64,000 bases of DNA from positions 1-64,000 of the forward strand of contig NZ_JADKPO010000012.1 in assembly GCF_015352445.1 (NCBI RefSeq), written 5' to 3'. The stretch is from Nocardioides agariphilus (GTDB lineage Bacteria > Actinomycetota > Actinomycetes > Propionibacteriales > Nocardioidaceae). This document shows, piece after piece, positions 9,164-18,293 of this stretch (positions are counted from its first letter, which is position 1; every line of letters begins with the position of its first letter). The notes beneath the pieces are model-generated. The model saw only the letters and a list, made by a program, of their open reading frames with translations. It was not told the origin of the DNA and did no database searches. A program made the position numbers and the translations under genes.

Positions 9164-11221
9164 GTGAAGCGTTTGCTCAAGGGTCCCTGGCTGTGGATCG
9201 TGGTCGCCGTCGTGGGCGTGCTCGTAGCACTGCAGTACCTCACACCCAGTGATGGTCACGACGAGGTCACCACCTCCCAGATGGAGGCCTTCATCACCTC
9301 GGGGCAGGTCAAGGAGATCACCTTCGTCGACGGTGACCAGCTCATCAAGGCCACCCTCGACGACAACGTCAAGCGTGATGGCGGCCGCGAGGTGCAGGCG
9401 CACTACATCCTCGGGCAGCAGGAGGGCATCCTCGAGGAGGTCAAGACGGCGATCGCCGACAAGACCATCGAGAAGTCCAACTCCGAGAACCCCCAGCCCA
9501 GCCTGCTCGGCTCGATCCTGGCGACGCTCCTGCCGTTCGCGCTGATCGTCTTCTTGTTCATCTTCTTGATGAACCAGGTCCAAGGCGGCGGCGGCCGGGG
9601 CATCATGCAGTTCGCCCGCTCCAAAGCCAAGCTGATCACCAAGGACATGCCCAAGACGACCTTCAGTGACGTCGCGGGCTGCGAAGAGGCCATCGAGGAG
9701 CTCGGCGAGATCAAGGAGTTCCTCCAGGAGCCCGCCAAGTTCCAGGCCGTCGGCGCCAAGATCCCCAAGGGCGTGCTGCTCTACGGCCCGCCCGGCACCG
9801 GCAAGACGCTGCTGGCTCGTGCGGTGGCCGGCGAGGCGGGCGTCCCGTTCTACTCGATCTCCGGCTCCGACTTCGTCGAGATGTTCGTCGGTGTCGGTGC
9901 CAGCCGCGTGCGCGACCTGTTCGAGCAGGCCAAGGAGAACGCCCCCGCCATTGTCTTCATCGACGAGATCGACGCGGTCGGTCGCCACCGCGGCGCGGGC
10001 ATGGGCGGCGGCCACGACGAGCGCGAGCAGACCCTCAACCAGCTGCTGGTCGAGATGGACGGCTTCGACGTGCGCGGCGGCGTCATCCTGATCGCGGCCA
10101 CCAACCGGCCCGACGTGCTCGACCCCGCCCTGCTCCGCCCGGGCCGCTTCGACCGCCAGATCGCGGTCGACGCCCCCGACCTCAACGGCCGTCACCAGAT
10201 CCTCCAGGTGCACTCCCGCGGCAAGCCGATGGCTCCCGACATCGACCTGCTCTCGGTCGCCCGCCGCACTCCGGGCTTCACCGGCGCCGACCTGGCCAAC
10301 GTCCTCAACGAGGCCGCCCTGCTGACCGCGCGCGCCAACCTCAAGCTGATCAACAACGAGTCGCTCGACGAGGCCATCGACCGCGTGATCGCCGGACCTC
10401 AGCGACGCACCCGCCTGATGAGCGAGCAGGAAGTCCTCATCACCGCCTACCACGAGGGTGGCCACGCGCTCGTGGCCGCAGCGCTGCCCGGCACCGACCC
10501 GGTGCACAAGGTGACGATCCTGCCGCGCGGACGCGCCCTCGGATACACGATGGTGCTGCCCGACCAGGACAAGTACTCCACGACGCGCTCGGAGATCCTC
10601 GACAAGCTGGCCTACATGATGGGTGGCCGCGCGGCCGAGGAGATGGTCTTCCACGACCCGACCACCGGGGCCAGCAACGACATCGAGAAGGCCACCGCTC
10701 TGGCCCGCGCGATGGTGACCCAGTACGGCATGACCGAGCGCCTCGGTGCGATCCAGCTCGGCAAGGACAACAGCGAGCCCTTCCTCGGTCGCGACATGGG
10801 CCACAGCCGCAACTACTCCGAGGAGGTCGCCGCCGTGGTCGACGAGGAGACCAAGAAGCTGCTGGCCAACGCCCACCAGGAGGCCTTCGACATCCTCGTG
10901 GACAACCGAGACGTCCTCGATGCGCTCGTGCTCGCGCTGCTCGACCGCGAGACCCTCGACAAGGAGGAGGTCGCCGAGATCTTCGTGCCGCTGCGGCGTC
11001 GCTCGGCCCGGCCCGCGTGGACCGGCTCGCCGGACCGGATCCCCTCGACGATCCCGCCGATCGAGATCCCGCAGGAGATCCGCGACCGCGCCAAGATCAA
11101 CGGCACCAACCAGCAGGACCGCTCCGCCCCTGTGCTGACTCCGCCTGGTTCGGGCGGCGACGTGCACGGCGACCCGGGCGTGCAACCGCCCAGCAACAGC
11201 GGGACCCAACTCCCCACATGA
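9164..11221 (+). CDS. ftsH: ATP-dependent zinc metalloprotease FtsH
   Basis: Membrane-anchored AAA+ protease of 685 residues that degrades misfolded membrane proteins and short-lived regulators. Two transmembrane segments at about 9-26 and 115-136 flank a small extracytoplasmic domain. The AAA module has Walker A GPPGTGKT at 208-215, Walker B FIDE at 265-268 and an arginine-finger region near RPGRFDRQ (325-332). The zinc site HEGGH is at 430-434. The C-terminal 70 residues are Pro- and polar-rich and vary in the family. The start is GTG 9164, immediately before the first membrane helix. folE follows after 10 bp. Confidence 0.97.
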   Translation: MKRLLKGPWLWIVVAVVGVLVALQYLTPSDGHDEVTTSQMEAFITSGQVKEITFVDGDQLIKATLDDNVKRDGGREVQAHYILGQQEGILEEVKTAIADKTIEKSNSENPQPSLLGSILATLLPFALIVFLFIFLMNQVQGGGGRGIMQFARSKAKLITKDMPKTTFSDVAGCEEAIEELGEIKEFLQEPAKFQAVGAKIPKGVLLYGPPGTGKTLLARAVAGEAGVPFYSISGSDFVEMFVGVGASRVRDLFEQAKENAPAIVFIDEIDAVGRHRGAGMGGGHDEREQTLNQLLVEMDGFDVRGGVILIAATNRPDVLDPALLRPGRFDRQIAVDAPDLNGRHQILQVHSRGKPMAPDIDLLSVARRTPGFTGADLANVLNEAALLTARANLKLINNESLDEAIDRVIAGPQRRTRLMSEQEVLITAYHEGGHALVAAALPGTDPVHKVTILPRGRALGYTMVLPDQDKYSTTRSEILDKLAYMMGGRAAEEMVFHDPTTGASNDIEKATALARAMVTQYGMTERLGAIQLGKDNSEPFLGRDMGHSRNYSEEVAAVVDEETKKLLANAHQEAFDILVDNRDVLDALVLALLDRETLDKEEVAEIFVPLRRRSARPAWTGSPDRIPSTIPPIEIPQEIRDRAKINGTNQQDRSAPVLTPPGSGGDVHGDPGVQPPSNSGTQLPT

Positions 11222-11231
11222 GCCGGTCCTC

Positions 11232-11858
11232 ATGAACAGCCCCGAGGTCGACCGCGTCAGCTGCCCCGACCGGTCGCCTGCAGACGTGCCAGCGTTCGAC
11301 CACGCCCGCGCCGAGGCCGCCGTACGCGAACTGCTGATCGCCATCGGCGAGGACCCCACGCGCGAGGGTCTGCACGACACCCCCGCTCGCGTCGCCCGCG
11401 CCTACGCCGAGCTCACCGCCGGCCTGCGGATGGTGCCCGAGGACGTGCTCACCACGACCTTCGACATCGGGCACGACGAGATGGTGCTGGTTCGCGACAT
11501 CGAGCTCTGGTCGATGTGCGAGCACCACCTGGTGCCGTTCACGGGCGTGGCCCACGTCGGCTACATCCCGGCGGAGTCCGGCAAGATCACCGGGCTGTCC
11601 AAGCTCGCCCGGCTCGTCGACGTCTACGCGAAGCGACCCCAGGTCCAGGAGCGGCTGGTCACGCAGATCGCCGACGCCCTGATGCGGATCCTCGAGGCGC
11701 GGGGCGTGATCGTGGTGATCGAGGCCGAGCACCTCTGCATGACGATGCGCGGGGTCCGCAAGGCCGGCGCCCGCACCATCACCTCCGCGGTGCGCGGGCA
11801 GATGCACAACGCCGCCACCCGCTCGGAAGCGATGGCCCTGATCCACAGCAGACGCTGA
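11232..11858 (+). CDS. folE: GTP cyclohydrolase I
   Basis: First enzyme of folate synthesis (208 residues), converting GTP to 7,8-dihydroneopterin triphosphate. Zinc ligands are visible as Cys96 and His99 in [10 protein letters not shown] and as Cys169 in [10 protein letters not shown]; the substrate-binding [18 protein letters not shown] segment is at 123-140. It is the first gene of the folE-folP-folB-folK group, and its TGA overlaps the folP ATG by one base (TGATG), indicating translational coupling. The N-terminal 25 residues are a variable leader. Confidence 0.97.
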   Translation: MNSPEVDRVSCPDRSPADVPAFDHARAEAAVRELLIAIGEDPTREGLHDTPARVARAYAELTAGLRMVPEDVLTTTFDIGHDEMVLVRDIELWSMCEHHLVPFTGVAHVGYIPAESGKITGLSKLARLVDVYAKRPQVQERLVTQIADALMRILEARGVIVVIEAEHLCMTMRGVRKAGARTITSAVRGQMHNAATRSEAMALIHSRR

Positions 11859-12742
11859 TGCACCCGGCGGCCCTGGCCCGCGCGGACCGCCCGGTCCTGA
11901 TGGGAGTCGTCAACGTCACTCCCGACTCCTTCTCCGATGGTGGTCGCTGGGCCACACCCGAGGCAGCCATCGCCCACGGCCGTGAGCTGCTCGTCGCCGG
12001 GGCTGACATCCTCGACGTGGGTGGTGAGTCCACCCGCCCGGGCGCCACCCGGCCATTGGTCGAAGACGAGCTGGCCCGCGTGGTGCCGGTCATCGAGGCG
12101 CTGGCCGCCGAAGGTGCCACCGTGTCGGTCGACACGATGCGCAGCGAGGTCGCGCTCGCCGCGGTCCGCGCAGGCGCCGTCATCGTCAACGACGTCTCCG
12201 GCGGGCTCGCCGATCCCGAGATGGCTGCCGCAGTCGCCAGCACCGATGCGGCCTACGTCGCGATGCACTGGCGCGCCCACAGCGACACGATGCAGCAGCA
12301 CGCGTCGTACGACGGACCCGGAGGCGTGGTGGCCGCCGTGCGCGACGAGCTGGCCGAGCGGGTCGATGCGATCCTCGCGGCCGGCGTGCCGCGCGACCGG
12401 ATCGTCGTGGACCCCGGCCTGGGGTTCGCCAAGACGGCCGACCACAACTGGGCGCTGCTGCGCGGGCTGGCACCGATTGCCGAACTCGGCTTCCCGGTGC
12501 TGGTGGGCGCGTCGCGCAAGTCGTTCCTCGGCAGCCTGCTGGCCGGACCCGACGGTGTCGCCCGTGGGGTCGAGGAGCGCGAGCACGCCAGCTCCGCCCT
12601 GCACGTGCTGCTGGCGCAGCACGGAGTGTGGGGGTTGCGCACCCACGACGTGCGCGCCGCCCACGACGCGCTCCGCGCCCTGGCGCGCTGGAACCAGACG
12701 CCTGTCACACCGGTCACTCCCACTGCCACGGGAGTCTCATGA
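11858..12742 (+). CDS. folP: Dihydropteroate synthase
   Basis: A 294-residue TIM-barrel enzyme joining p-aminobenzoate to hydroxymethyl-dihydropterin pyrophosphate; it is the sulfonamide target. The first signature is MGVVNVTPDSFSDGG at 15-29 and the second is ADILDVGGESTRPG at 49-62; VVDPGLGFAKT and VLVGASRKSFLG are further conserved pterin/phosphate segments. ATG 11858 is chosen because it overlaps the folE stop and because the frame upstream only shadows folE. Its own stop overlaps the folB start (ATGA). Confidence 0.96.
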   Translation: MHPAALARADRPVLMGVVNVTPDSFSDGGRWATPEAAIAHGRELLVAGADILDVGGESTRPGATRPLVEDELARVVPVIEALAAEGATVSVDTMRSEVALAAVRAGAVIVNDVSGGLADPEMAAAVASTDAAYVAMHWRAHSDTMQQHASYDGPGGVVAAVRDELAERVDAILAAGVPRDRIVVDPGLGFAKTADHNWALLRGLAPIAELGFPVLVGASRKSFLGSLLAGPDGVARGVEEREHASSALHVLLAQHGVWGLRTHDVRAAHDALRALARWNQTPVTPVTPTATGVS

Positions 12743-13104
12743 GCGATCAGCTGAGTGTCACCGGGATCGAGTGCTACGGCTACCACGGGGTCTTCGAGCA
12801 CGAGCGGCGCGAGGGTCAAGTGTTCGTGGTGGATCTCACCCTCGGCCTCGACACCGCGCCTGCGGCGGCCAGTGACGACTTGCGCCACACCGTCGACTAC
12901 GGGAGTCTCGTGGCGGCAGTGAAGGCTGCCGTGGAGGCCGACCCGGTCGACCTCATCGAGACCCTGGCCCAGCGAATCGCGGACGTCTGCCTCAGGGAGC
13001 GTCGTGTTGAATGGGCCCGGGTCACGGTGCACAAGCCGGACGCCCCGATCGAGGCGCCCTTCGGCGATGTGACGCTCACAATCACCCGCAGCCGCCCGAC
13101 CTAG
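12739..13104 (+). CDS. folB: Dihydroneopterin aldolase
   Basis: A 121-residue FolB/FolX-type enzyme that cleaves dihydroneopterin to 6-hydroxymethyl-dihydropterin and glycolaldehyde. The segment IECYGYHGVFEHERREGQ near the N-terminus carries the active-site Tyr and Glu region, HTVDYGSLV forms the conserved centre, and the C-terminal VTVHKPDAPI contains the catalytic Lys. The ATG overlaps the folP stop by four bases. The 82-bp gap to folK contains a 12-bp repeat and a small hairpin. Confidence 0.95.
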   Translation: MSDQLSVTGIECYGYHGVFEHERREGQVFVVDLTLGLDTAPAAASDDLRHTVDYGSLVAAVKAAVEADPVDLIETLAQRIADVCLRERRVEWARVTVHKPDAPIEAPFGDVTLTITRSRPT

Positions 13105-13147
13105 AGCCCCACTGAGAGCCCCACTGAGAGCCCGGACCGAGGGTCCG
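13104..13147 (+). repeat. 12-bp tandem repeat with small hairpin in the folB-folK gap
   Basis: The unit GAGCCCCACTGA occurs at 13104-13115 and 13116-13127, with a half copy after it. It is followed by CGGACC-GAG-GGTCCG at 13133-13147, a 6-bp stem. The first repeat unit lies directly at the folB stop codon. No function is evident; the hairpin could slow or partly end transcription before folK. Confidence 0.6.
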
Positions 13148-13186
13148 AGCAACCGCCAGACCAAGCCCCCGGAAGGCGAGGCCCCC

Positions 13187-13762
13187 ATGACGGAGACGCC
13201 CAACCCCCACATCGTCGACTCCGACACGCTCACGGGCGAGATGCGGCCGATCCGCCGGGCGGTGCTGTCCCTGGGCGCCAACCTCGGTGAGCGCCTGCCC
13301 AGCCTGCAGGGCGCGGTGAACGCGCTTGCTGACACCCCGGACGTCTGGGTCACGGGGATCTCCCCGGTCTACGAGACCGAGCCGGTCGGCTGCCCGCCCG
13401 GGTCCGACAACTTCTTCAACGCCGTCGTCCTGCTCGACACGACGCTGGCGGCCAGCCGGCTGCTCGACCGTGCCCACGCCATCGAGGATGCCTTCGGGCG
13501 CGAGCGTGGTGACGGGGTCGAGACCAACGCACCGCGCACCCTCGACGTCGACGTCATCGTGGTCGGCGACCGCCGCGCCGACGACGACAACCTCAAGCTG
13601 CCTCACCCCCGGGCCCACGAGCGCGCGTTCGTGCTGCAGCCCTGGTACGACATCGAGCCCGACGCCGTGCTGCCCGACCACGGCCCCATCGTCGAGCTGC
13701 TCGAAGCCACCGACCGCAGCGGGCTGAAGCTGCGCGAGGACGCCTCGCTCCAGATCCAGTGA
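13187..13762 (+). CDS. folK: 2-amino-4-hydroxy-6-hydroxymethyldihydropteridine diphosphokinase
   Basis: HPPK (191 residues) pyrophosphorylates hydroxymethyl-dihydropterin, making the substrate for FolP. LSLGANLGERLPSLQ at 27-41 is the family N-terminal motif, YETEPVGCPPGSDNFFNAVV binds the pterin, and RTLDVDV at 117-123 holds the two Asp residues that bind the magnesium ions. The N-terminal 22 residues before the conserved core are an extension. It completes the fol cluster. A DUF3180 gene follows, as in other actinobacteria. Confidence 0.96.
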   Translation: MTETPNPHIVDSDTLTGEMRPIRRAVLSLGANLGERLPSLQGAVNALADTPDVWVTGISPVYETEPVGCPPGSDNFFNAVVLLDTTLAASRLLDRAHAIEDAFGRERGDGVETNAPRTLDVDVIVVGDRRADDDNLKLPHPRAHERAFVLQPWYDIEPDAVLPDHGPIVELLEATDRSGLKLREDASLQIQ

Positions 13763-13784
13763 CCGGCCCGACGACGCACCAAGG

Positions 13785-14285
13785 ATGATCGACCCGCCCC
13801 CCGAGCCGCCCGAGGACCAGCGCAGTCCTGAGGGGACCTTGCGACCCACCTCTCCTCAGGCGCTCACCGTCTGGGGTCTGGTCGGGCTGGTGGGGGGCTG
13901 GCTGTTCCACGCCTACTCCGTCCGTCAGATGACCGCGGCGCCCCTGGTCACCTGGGCCCAGCCACTCGCCTTGTTCCTGGTCGCCGCCATCCTCGTGGTG
14001 ACCGCCCGGGCGACCTGGCGGACGGTCCACCAGCGAGGCGAGCGGCTCCAACCTCACCAGGCCGTCAACCGTCTGGTGCTCGCGCGGGCCTGTGCCTACG
14101 TCGGTGTCCTGGCCGTCGGCGCCTACCTGGGCTACGCGCTCAGCTGGCTCGGCGACTCCGCAGAGCTGGCCGAGCAGCGCGCCGTACGATCGCTGATCGC
14201 TGCGCTTGGTGGGGCTTGTGTGACTGTTGGGGCGCTTGTGCTCGAGCGAGCGTGTCGCGTCCGGAATGACCAGGACGGCCCCTAG
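13785..14285 (+). CDS. DUF3180 membrane protein
   Basis: A 166-residue integral membrane protein of the DUF3180 family, which regularly follows folK in actinobacteria (Rv3605c position). Four hydrophobic segments are visible, at about 27-45, 55-75, 98-120 and 134-152, after a Pro-rich cytoplasmic start. No catalytic motif is seen and the function is unknown. The start ATG lies 22 bp after folK, so it is probably co-transcribed with the folate genes. Confidence 0.85.
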   Translation: MIDPPPEPPEDQRSPEGTLRPTSPQALTVWGLVGLVGGWLFHAYSVRQMTAAPLVTWAQPLALFLVAAILVVTARATWRTVHQRGERLQPHQAVNRLVLARACAYVGVLAVGAYLGYALSWLGDSAELAEQRAVRSLIAALGGACVTVGALVLERACRVRNDQDGP

Positions 14286-14294
14286 CCTGACCAC

Positions 14295-14894
14295 ATGTCT
14301 TCCCCAAAGGCTCGTCGGCGTCAGCGTTCCATGAGACTCACCGTGGCTGTCGTCCTGGTCATCGTTGCGGCGGCCGCCGTCCTCGGCGCCGTCCTCGCGG
14401 GTTCGTGGGCGCTGCTCACGGCTACCGCCTTCCTCGGTGTCGCGCTCGGCGCGATCGCCGTCCGCATCACCCACTCCGAGCTGTTGCAGGCCCGTCGCGA
14501 CGGCAACCGCGACCGGGCCGAGCAGGCGCAGGCCTACCGAGTGCTCGCCTCCGAGCGGGCCGAGGAGCATGCCGGCTTCGTCGCGGGCATCGAGCACAAG
14601 CTCACCGCTCACCAGACCACCATCGAGGAGCTCGAGGTCGCCTTGACCTCTGCTCAGCGGCGCGCCGCCGACGCTTCGCGCAAACGCTCCGCCGAGGCCA
14701 AGCGTGCCGACCTGGCCGAGGCCGGTGCCGAGCTCACCTCGCGCCGTCTCGACGAGGCCGAGACCCGCGCCGCCGAGGCGATCTTGCGCGTCGCCGAGCT
14801 CGAGGCAGAGCTGGACGTCGCCAAGGCCGAGCTCGACGCGGTGCGTGCCGAGCTGGCCCCCTGGGAGAGTCAACCCGTCGCCAAGCGCGCCTGA
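14295..14894 (+). CDS. Hypothetical membrane protein with long coiled coil
   Basis: A 199-residue protein with two adjacent transmembrane helices at about 14-34 and 37-57, then an Ala/Glu/Arg-rich helix from about 60 to 190 with heptad-like spacing (repeated AELEAEL and RAEL patterns), predicted to form a cytoplasmic coiled coil. It begins 9 bp after the DUF3180 gene. I do not recognise the family. The layout would suit a scaffold or sensor at the membrane, but nothing in the sequence shows a function. Confidence 0.7.
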   Translation: MSSPKARRRQRSMRLTVAVVLVIVAAAAVLGAVLAGSWALLTATAFLGVALGAIAVRITHSELLQARRDGNRDRAEQAQAYRVLASERAEEHAGFVAGIEHKLTAHQTTIEELEVALTSAQRRAADASRKRSAEAKRADLAEAGAELTSRRLDEAETRAAEAILRVAELEAELDVAKAELDAVRAELAPWESQPVAKRA

Positions 14895-14964
14895 ACGCTC
14901 GACCCCATTCTCACGAGCCGATCACGATTGGCACCCGCTCACTCCGGCGTGATGGGGTGAGCGG

Positions 14965-15708
14965 GTGAGAAGGCACGCATTCCTGCGCGGACTGCACGAC
15001 GTGCTGCAACCACGCACGTACTTCGAGATCGGCGTGCGCGACGGCATGAGCCTGACCCACTCCCGCGTGCCCAGTGTCGCGGTCGACCCTGCCTTCGCGA
15101 TCACCCGTGAGATCGAGTGCGACGTCCACCTGGTGCGCACGACCAGCGACGAGTTCTTCGCTCGGGCGCACCCGTTCGCCCACTTCGCCGAACCCGTCGT
15201 CGACCTGGCCTTCATCGACGGCATGCACCTGGCCGAGTACGCCCTGCGCGACCTCATCAACACCGAGCACTGGTGCCGCCCGGGCAGTGTCGTGCTGCTC
15301 GACGACATGCTGCCGCGCACCGTGGAAGAGGCCGGACGTGCCCGCACCGGTGCCGCCGAGCTCGGCGCTTGGGCGGGCGACGTCTACAAGATCACCGCAG
15401 CCCTGCGCCGGCTGCGCCCCGACCTGCTGGTCGTCGAGGTCGACACCGAGCCGACCGGCACGGTCCTGGTGCTGCTGTCGGACCCTGCCGACCGCACGCT
15501 GTTGCGGGCCTACGACGCCTTGGCCCGCGCGTTCGTGACCTCCGACCCCCAGGAGGTGCCGTCGGAGGTCATCGAGCGCCGGCACGCTCTGGACCCGGAG
15601 GTGGTGCTCGCGTCGTCGGCGTGGGCGCGCGTGAGAAGGCTGCGAGACGCCGGCCGCGACAGTCGCGACGCCGTGGTCGAGGCCTATCGGGCAGGTGGTC
15701 TGCTGTGA
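14965..15708 (+). CDS. Class I SAM methyltransferase-like protein (Methyltransf_24 type)
   Basis: A 247-residue protein starting at GTG. FEIGVRDGMSL near residue 20 matches the glycine-rich SAM loop of the family. LAFIDGMHLAEYALRDL and VVLLDDM are the typical FIDGxH and DD elements found in methyltransferases of surface-polysaccharide and antibiotic clusters. Its stop overlaps the next GTG start (GTGA), so the downstream 147-residue gene should be its partner. Glycosyltransferase and sulfotransferase genes 4-7 kb away are consistent with glycan modification, but that link is inference. Confidence 0.7.
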   Translation: MRRHAFLRGLHDVLQPRTYFEIGVRDGMSLTHSRVPSVAVDPAFAITREIECDVHLVRTTSDEFFARAHPFAHFAEPVVDLAFIDGMHLAEYALRDLINTEHWCRPGSVVLLDDMLPRTVEEAGRARTGAAELGAWAGDVYKITAALRRLRPDLLVVEVDTEPTGTVLVLLSDPADRTLLRAYDALARAFVTSDPQEVPSEVIERRHALDPEVVLASSAWARVRRLRDAGRDSRDAVVEAYRAGGLL

Positions 15709-16148
15709 CGGCTCTGGAGGTCGGATTCCTCGACAGCGTGGCGTGGCGAGTCGACGCCCAGCTGCACCTGGCGCTGCACCTGCCGGAGGTCGCTCCGGTC
15801 GCTGCCGACACCCCGGTCGAGGTCAGGTTCCGTGACGCCGATCGGCGAGCGCGCGTGCCGGGGCGGATCGCGCCGGCCGCGAGCGGCTCGATGATCGAGG
15901 CGGAGGTGCTCGCTCGGCGCCTTGCCGGTGGGCTGTGGCGGATCGACGTGCGCATCGGCGACGCCGATGAGTTCACCCGGGTGGAGGCTCGCTTGCTGGT
16001 CACCCGTGGCCAGCCGGTCGCGCTGCTGCCCGGGCGCGCGCCGCGCACGCGCCTGCCCGAGCCCGAGCCGCGACGGTCGCCGTCGAGGTCGGCGTCGGTG
16101 CGTTCGATGGCCGGGCGAGTGCTGCGCAAGGTGCGCTCGTCTCGCTGA
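15705..16148 (+). CDS. Hypothetical protein, translationally coupled to a methyltransferase
   Basis: A 147-residue protein starting at GTG 15705, inside the stop of the previous gene. The first ~105 residues alternate hydrophobic and charged residues like a beta-sandwich (VEVRFRDADRRARV, EAEVLARRLAGGLWRIDVRI). The last 35 are rich in Pro, Arg and Ser and very basic, so they may bind nucleic acid or membrane. No family was recognised. The overlap with the methyltransferase gene is the main evidence that it is translated. Confidence 0.6.
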   Translation: MTALEVGFLDSVAWRVDAQLHLALHLPEVAPVAADTPVEVRFRDADRRARVPGRIAPAASGSMIEAEVLARRLAGGLWRIDVRIGDADEFTRVEARLLVTRGQPVALLPGRAPRTRLPEPEPRRSPSRSASVRSMAGRVLRKVRSSR

Positions 16149-16166
16149 GGCGCGGGCGGGCCGGGG

Positions 16167-17126
16167 TCAGCGCAGGGACTCGCGCAACTGTCGGTGGATG
16201 CCCGCGGGAGTGAGCACTCCCACGAACTGGCTACCGTCCTTGACGCCGACCACCGGCTTGTCGTCGCGCAACATCGCTGCCAAGGCCTCCTCGAGCGTGG
16301 CGTCGACGTCGATAGCACTGCCGAGATCGCCGGTGGTCACCCCCTCGAGCGGCTCCAGGTGGTCGCGGTCGATCGGGGTCACGGTCAGGCGGCGCAGCCC
16401 GCGCGTCGCGCCCACGAAGTCCTCGACGAACTCGTCGGCGGGGTGGGCCAGCAGCTCTGCCGGCGTGCCGAACTGGGCCAGTCGGCCCCCGGTGGCGAAC
16501 ACCGCCACCCGGTCGCCCATCTTGACGGCCTCGTCGATGTCGTGGGTGACGAGCACGACCGTCTTGCCGAGGTCGCGCTGGAGGCGCAGGAACTCCTCCT
16601 GGAGGCGGATCCGGACCACCGGGTCCACTGCCCCGAAGGGCTCGTCCATCAGCAGCACCGGCGGATCGGCGGCCAGGGCTCGTGCCACACCCACCCGCTG
16701 TTGCTGGCCTCCCGACAGCTCGTGGGGGTAGCGCTCGCCGTAGGTCGCCGGGTCGAGCCCGACGAGGTCCATCAGCTCGCTCGCGCGCTGCTTGGCCGTG
16801 GCGGTGGACTCGCCGTAGAGCAAGGGCACGGTCATCACATTGCGCAGGATCTTCTGGTGGGGGAACAGCCCGATCTGCTGGATGACGTAGCCGATGCCGC
16901 GACGCAGGTGCACGGGGTCGACCGTGGTCACGTCGCTTCCGTCGATGAAGATGTGACCCGTCGTGGGCTCGATGAGCCGGTTGATCATCTTGAGCGTCGT
17001 GGACTTGCCGCAGCCCGAGGGCCCGACCAGCACCACGAGCTCACCCGCAGCGACGTCGAGGTCGAGCTCGTGGACGGCCACGGTGCCGTCCTCGTAGGTC
17101 TTGCCGACGCCGGCGAGGCGAATCAT
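16167..17126 (-). CDS. Osmoprotectant ABC transporter, ATP-binding protein (OpuCA/ProV type)
   Basis: ATPase of a glycine betaine/choline-type importer. Walker A GPSGCGKST is at 35-43, the Q-loop is in VIQQIGLFPH, the signature is ELSGGQQQR, and Walker B is LLMDEPFGAVDP. The C-terminal ~85 residues form a CBS-like regulatory tail (DDKPVVGVKDGSQFVGVLTP), a feature of the OpuA/ProV group that in relatives senses ionic strength or c-di-AMP. ATG 17126 gives the standard MIRL start; a GTG at 17153 nine codons upstream is possible. It is the last gene of the minus-strand transporter set. Confidence 0.92.
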   Translation of the reverse strand: MIRLAGVGKTYEDGTVAVHELDLDVAAGELVVLVGPSGCGKSTTLKMINRLIEPTTGHIFIDGSDVTTVDPVHLRRGIGYVIQQIGLFPHQKILRNVMTVPLLYGESTATAKQRASELMDLVGLDPATYGERYPHELSGGQQQRVGVARALAADPPVLLMDEPFGAVDPVVRIRLQEEFLRLQRDLGKTVVLVTHDIDEAVKMGDRVAVFATGGRLAQFGTPAELLAHPADEFVEDFVGATRGLRRLTVTPIDRDHLEPLEGVTTGDLGSAIDVDATLEEALAAMLRDDKPVVGVKDGSQFVGVLTPAGIHRQLRESLR

Positions 17127-17170
17127 CGGGTGATCATCCGCCCCGCCGCTCACCGGTCGCTCGGTCGATG

Positions 17171-18124
17171 TCAGAGCAGGCCCTTGTCGGAGAGGAACTT
17201 CGCGGCCACGTCTTCGGGCTTTTGCCGCTCGACGTCGACGGCGAGGTTCATCGCGGCGAGGTCATCGGTGGTCAGCGCTGCCGACAGCGCGTTGAAGACG
17301 TCTTCGAGGTCGGGGTTGGCCGCCAGGAAGTCGGCGTTGACCGCCGGCGTGAGGTTCTGGGCGGGCTGGATGCCCTTGTCGTCCTCGAGCAGCACCAGGC
17401 CCATGCCGGAGAGGCTGCCGTCGGTGGTGCCGGTCTCACCCATGTCGACCTCGCCCTTGGTGACGGCGTCCTTGACCTGGGCGCTGCCGAAGTCGAGCGG
17501 CACGATCTCGGAGATCGTGAACCCGTAGGTCTCGGTCAGACCGCCCTCGCAGTCGGCACGGCCCTCGCAGTCGGGCGGAGCGCCCAGCTTGATCGGCTTG
17601 CCGAGGCCGGCGAAGTCGGACAGCGTCGTCAGCGAGTTGGCCTCGGCGAACTCCTTGGTCACGAAGAACGCGTTCTGGTCGGTGGCGTCGGAGGGCGGCA
17701 GGATCGAGATGCCCTTCTCCTCGGCCAGCGGCTTGAGCGCCTCGAGGGTCGCGTCGGCGTCGTTGCTCGACACCAGGGGCGCGTCGGCGCCGTTCTTCTC
17801 GGTGTTGAGGTAGTCGGTGATGCCGGCCAGGTAGTCGGGGACGATGTCGACCCCGCCGTTGCTCAGCTCGGGCAGGTAGACGTCGCGGGTGGTCACCAGC
17901 TTGGTCTCGACGGAGTAGCCCTCGTTCTCGAGGATCTTGGCGTAGATCGCGGCCAGCACCTGGCTCTCGGTGAAGTCCTGACCGCCGACGACCACGCTGC
18001 CCTTGTCGGCGTTGCCGGTGTCACCGCCGTTGTCGCTGCCCGAGCTCTCGAGGGAGTCCCCGCCGCACGCGGCAGTCGCGAGCAGGAGGAGTGATGCTGC
18101 AGCGAGGCCAAGGGCGCGAGACAT
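17171..18124 (-). CDS. Osmoprotectant ABC transporter, substrate-binding lipoprotein (OpuAC type)
   Basis: A 317-residue lipoprotein that captures glycine betaine or related quaternary amines outside the membrane. The signal sequence LGLAAASLLLLATAAC ends at a lipobox Cys near residue 18. The mature protein has the VVVGGQDFTESQVLAAIYAKILE start and the YLPELSNGGVDIVPDYLAG segment characteristic of OpuAC/ProX binding proteins. The frame runs upstream to 18265, but ATG 18124 puts the signal peptide at the N-terminus. A 169-bp gap separates it from the permease gene, so it may also have its own promoter. Confidence 0.92.
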   Translation of the reverse strand: MSRALGLAAASLLLLATAACGGDSLESSGSDNGGDTGNADKGSVVVGGQDFTESQVLAAIYAKILENEGYSVETKLVTTRDVYLPELSNGGVDIVPDYLAGITDYLNTEKNGADAPLVSSNDADATLEALKPLAEEKGISILPPSDATDQNAFFVTKEFAEANSLTTLSDFAGLGKPIKLGAPPDCEGRADCEGGLTETYGFTISEIVPLDFGSAQVKDAVTKGEVDMGETGTTDGSLSGMGLVLLEDDKGIQPAQNLTPAVNADFLAANPDLEDVFNALSAALTTDDLAAMNLAVDVERQKPEDVAAKFLSDKGLL

Positions 18125-18160
18125 GCGCCCAGGCAGAAGCCGCCCGGAAGAGTTATGCAC

Positions 18161-18203
18161 GGTGGTGCACCACCTTCTGTGTCCCGTGGAGACCAGCTCC
18201 ACG
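18161..18203. promoter_or_regulatory. Perfect 14-bp palindrome and hairpin upstream of the binding-protein gene
   Basis: GGTGGTGCACCACC at 18161-18174 is a perfect palindrome 37 bp upstream of the substrate-binding protein start. CGTGGAG-ACCAG-CTCCACG at 18185-18203 is a 7-bp stem farther upstream. They lie in the only sizeable gap of the transporter set, so the palindrome is a candidate operator and the stem a possible weak terminator after the permease genes. No regulator gene is adjacent. Confidence 0.35.
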
Positions 18204-18293
18204 CGTGTCCGATGGGCACCGCTCGGTACCCGTCTGAAGACCCTAGACCGTGCCACCGACAACACGTAGTGACGCTTTGATGACGAAACTCAT

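Noticed and set aside
9125-11380. A 751-codon minus-strand frame opposite ftsH
   Set aside because: Same antisense effect; ftsH motifs are intact on the plus strand.
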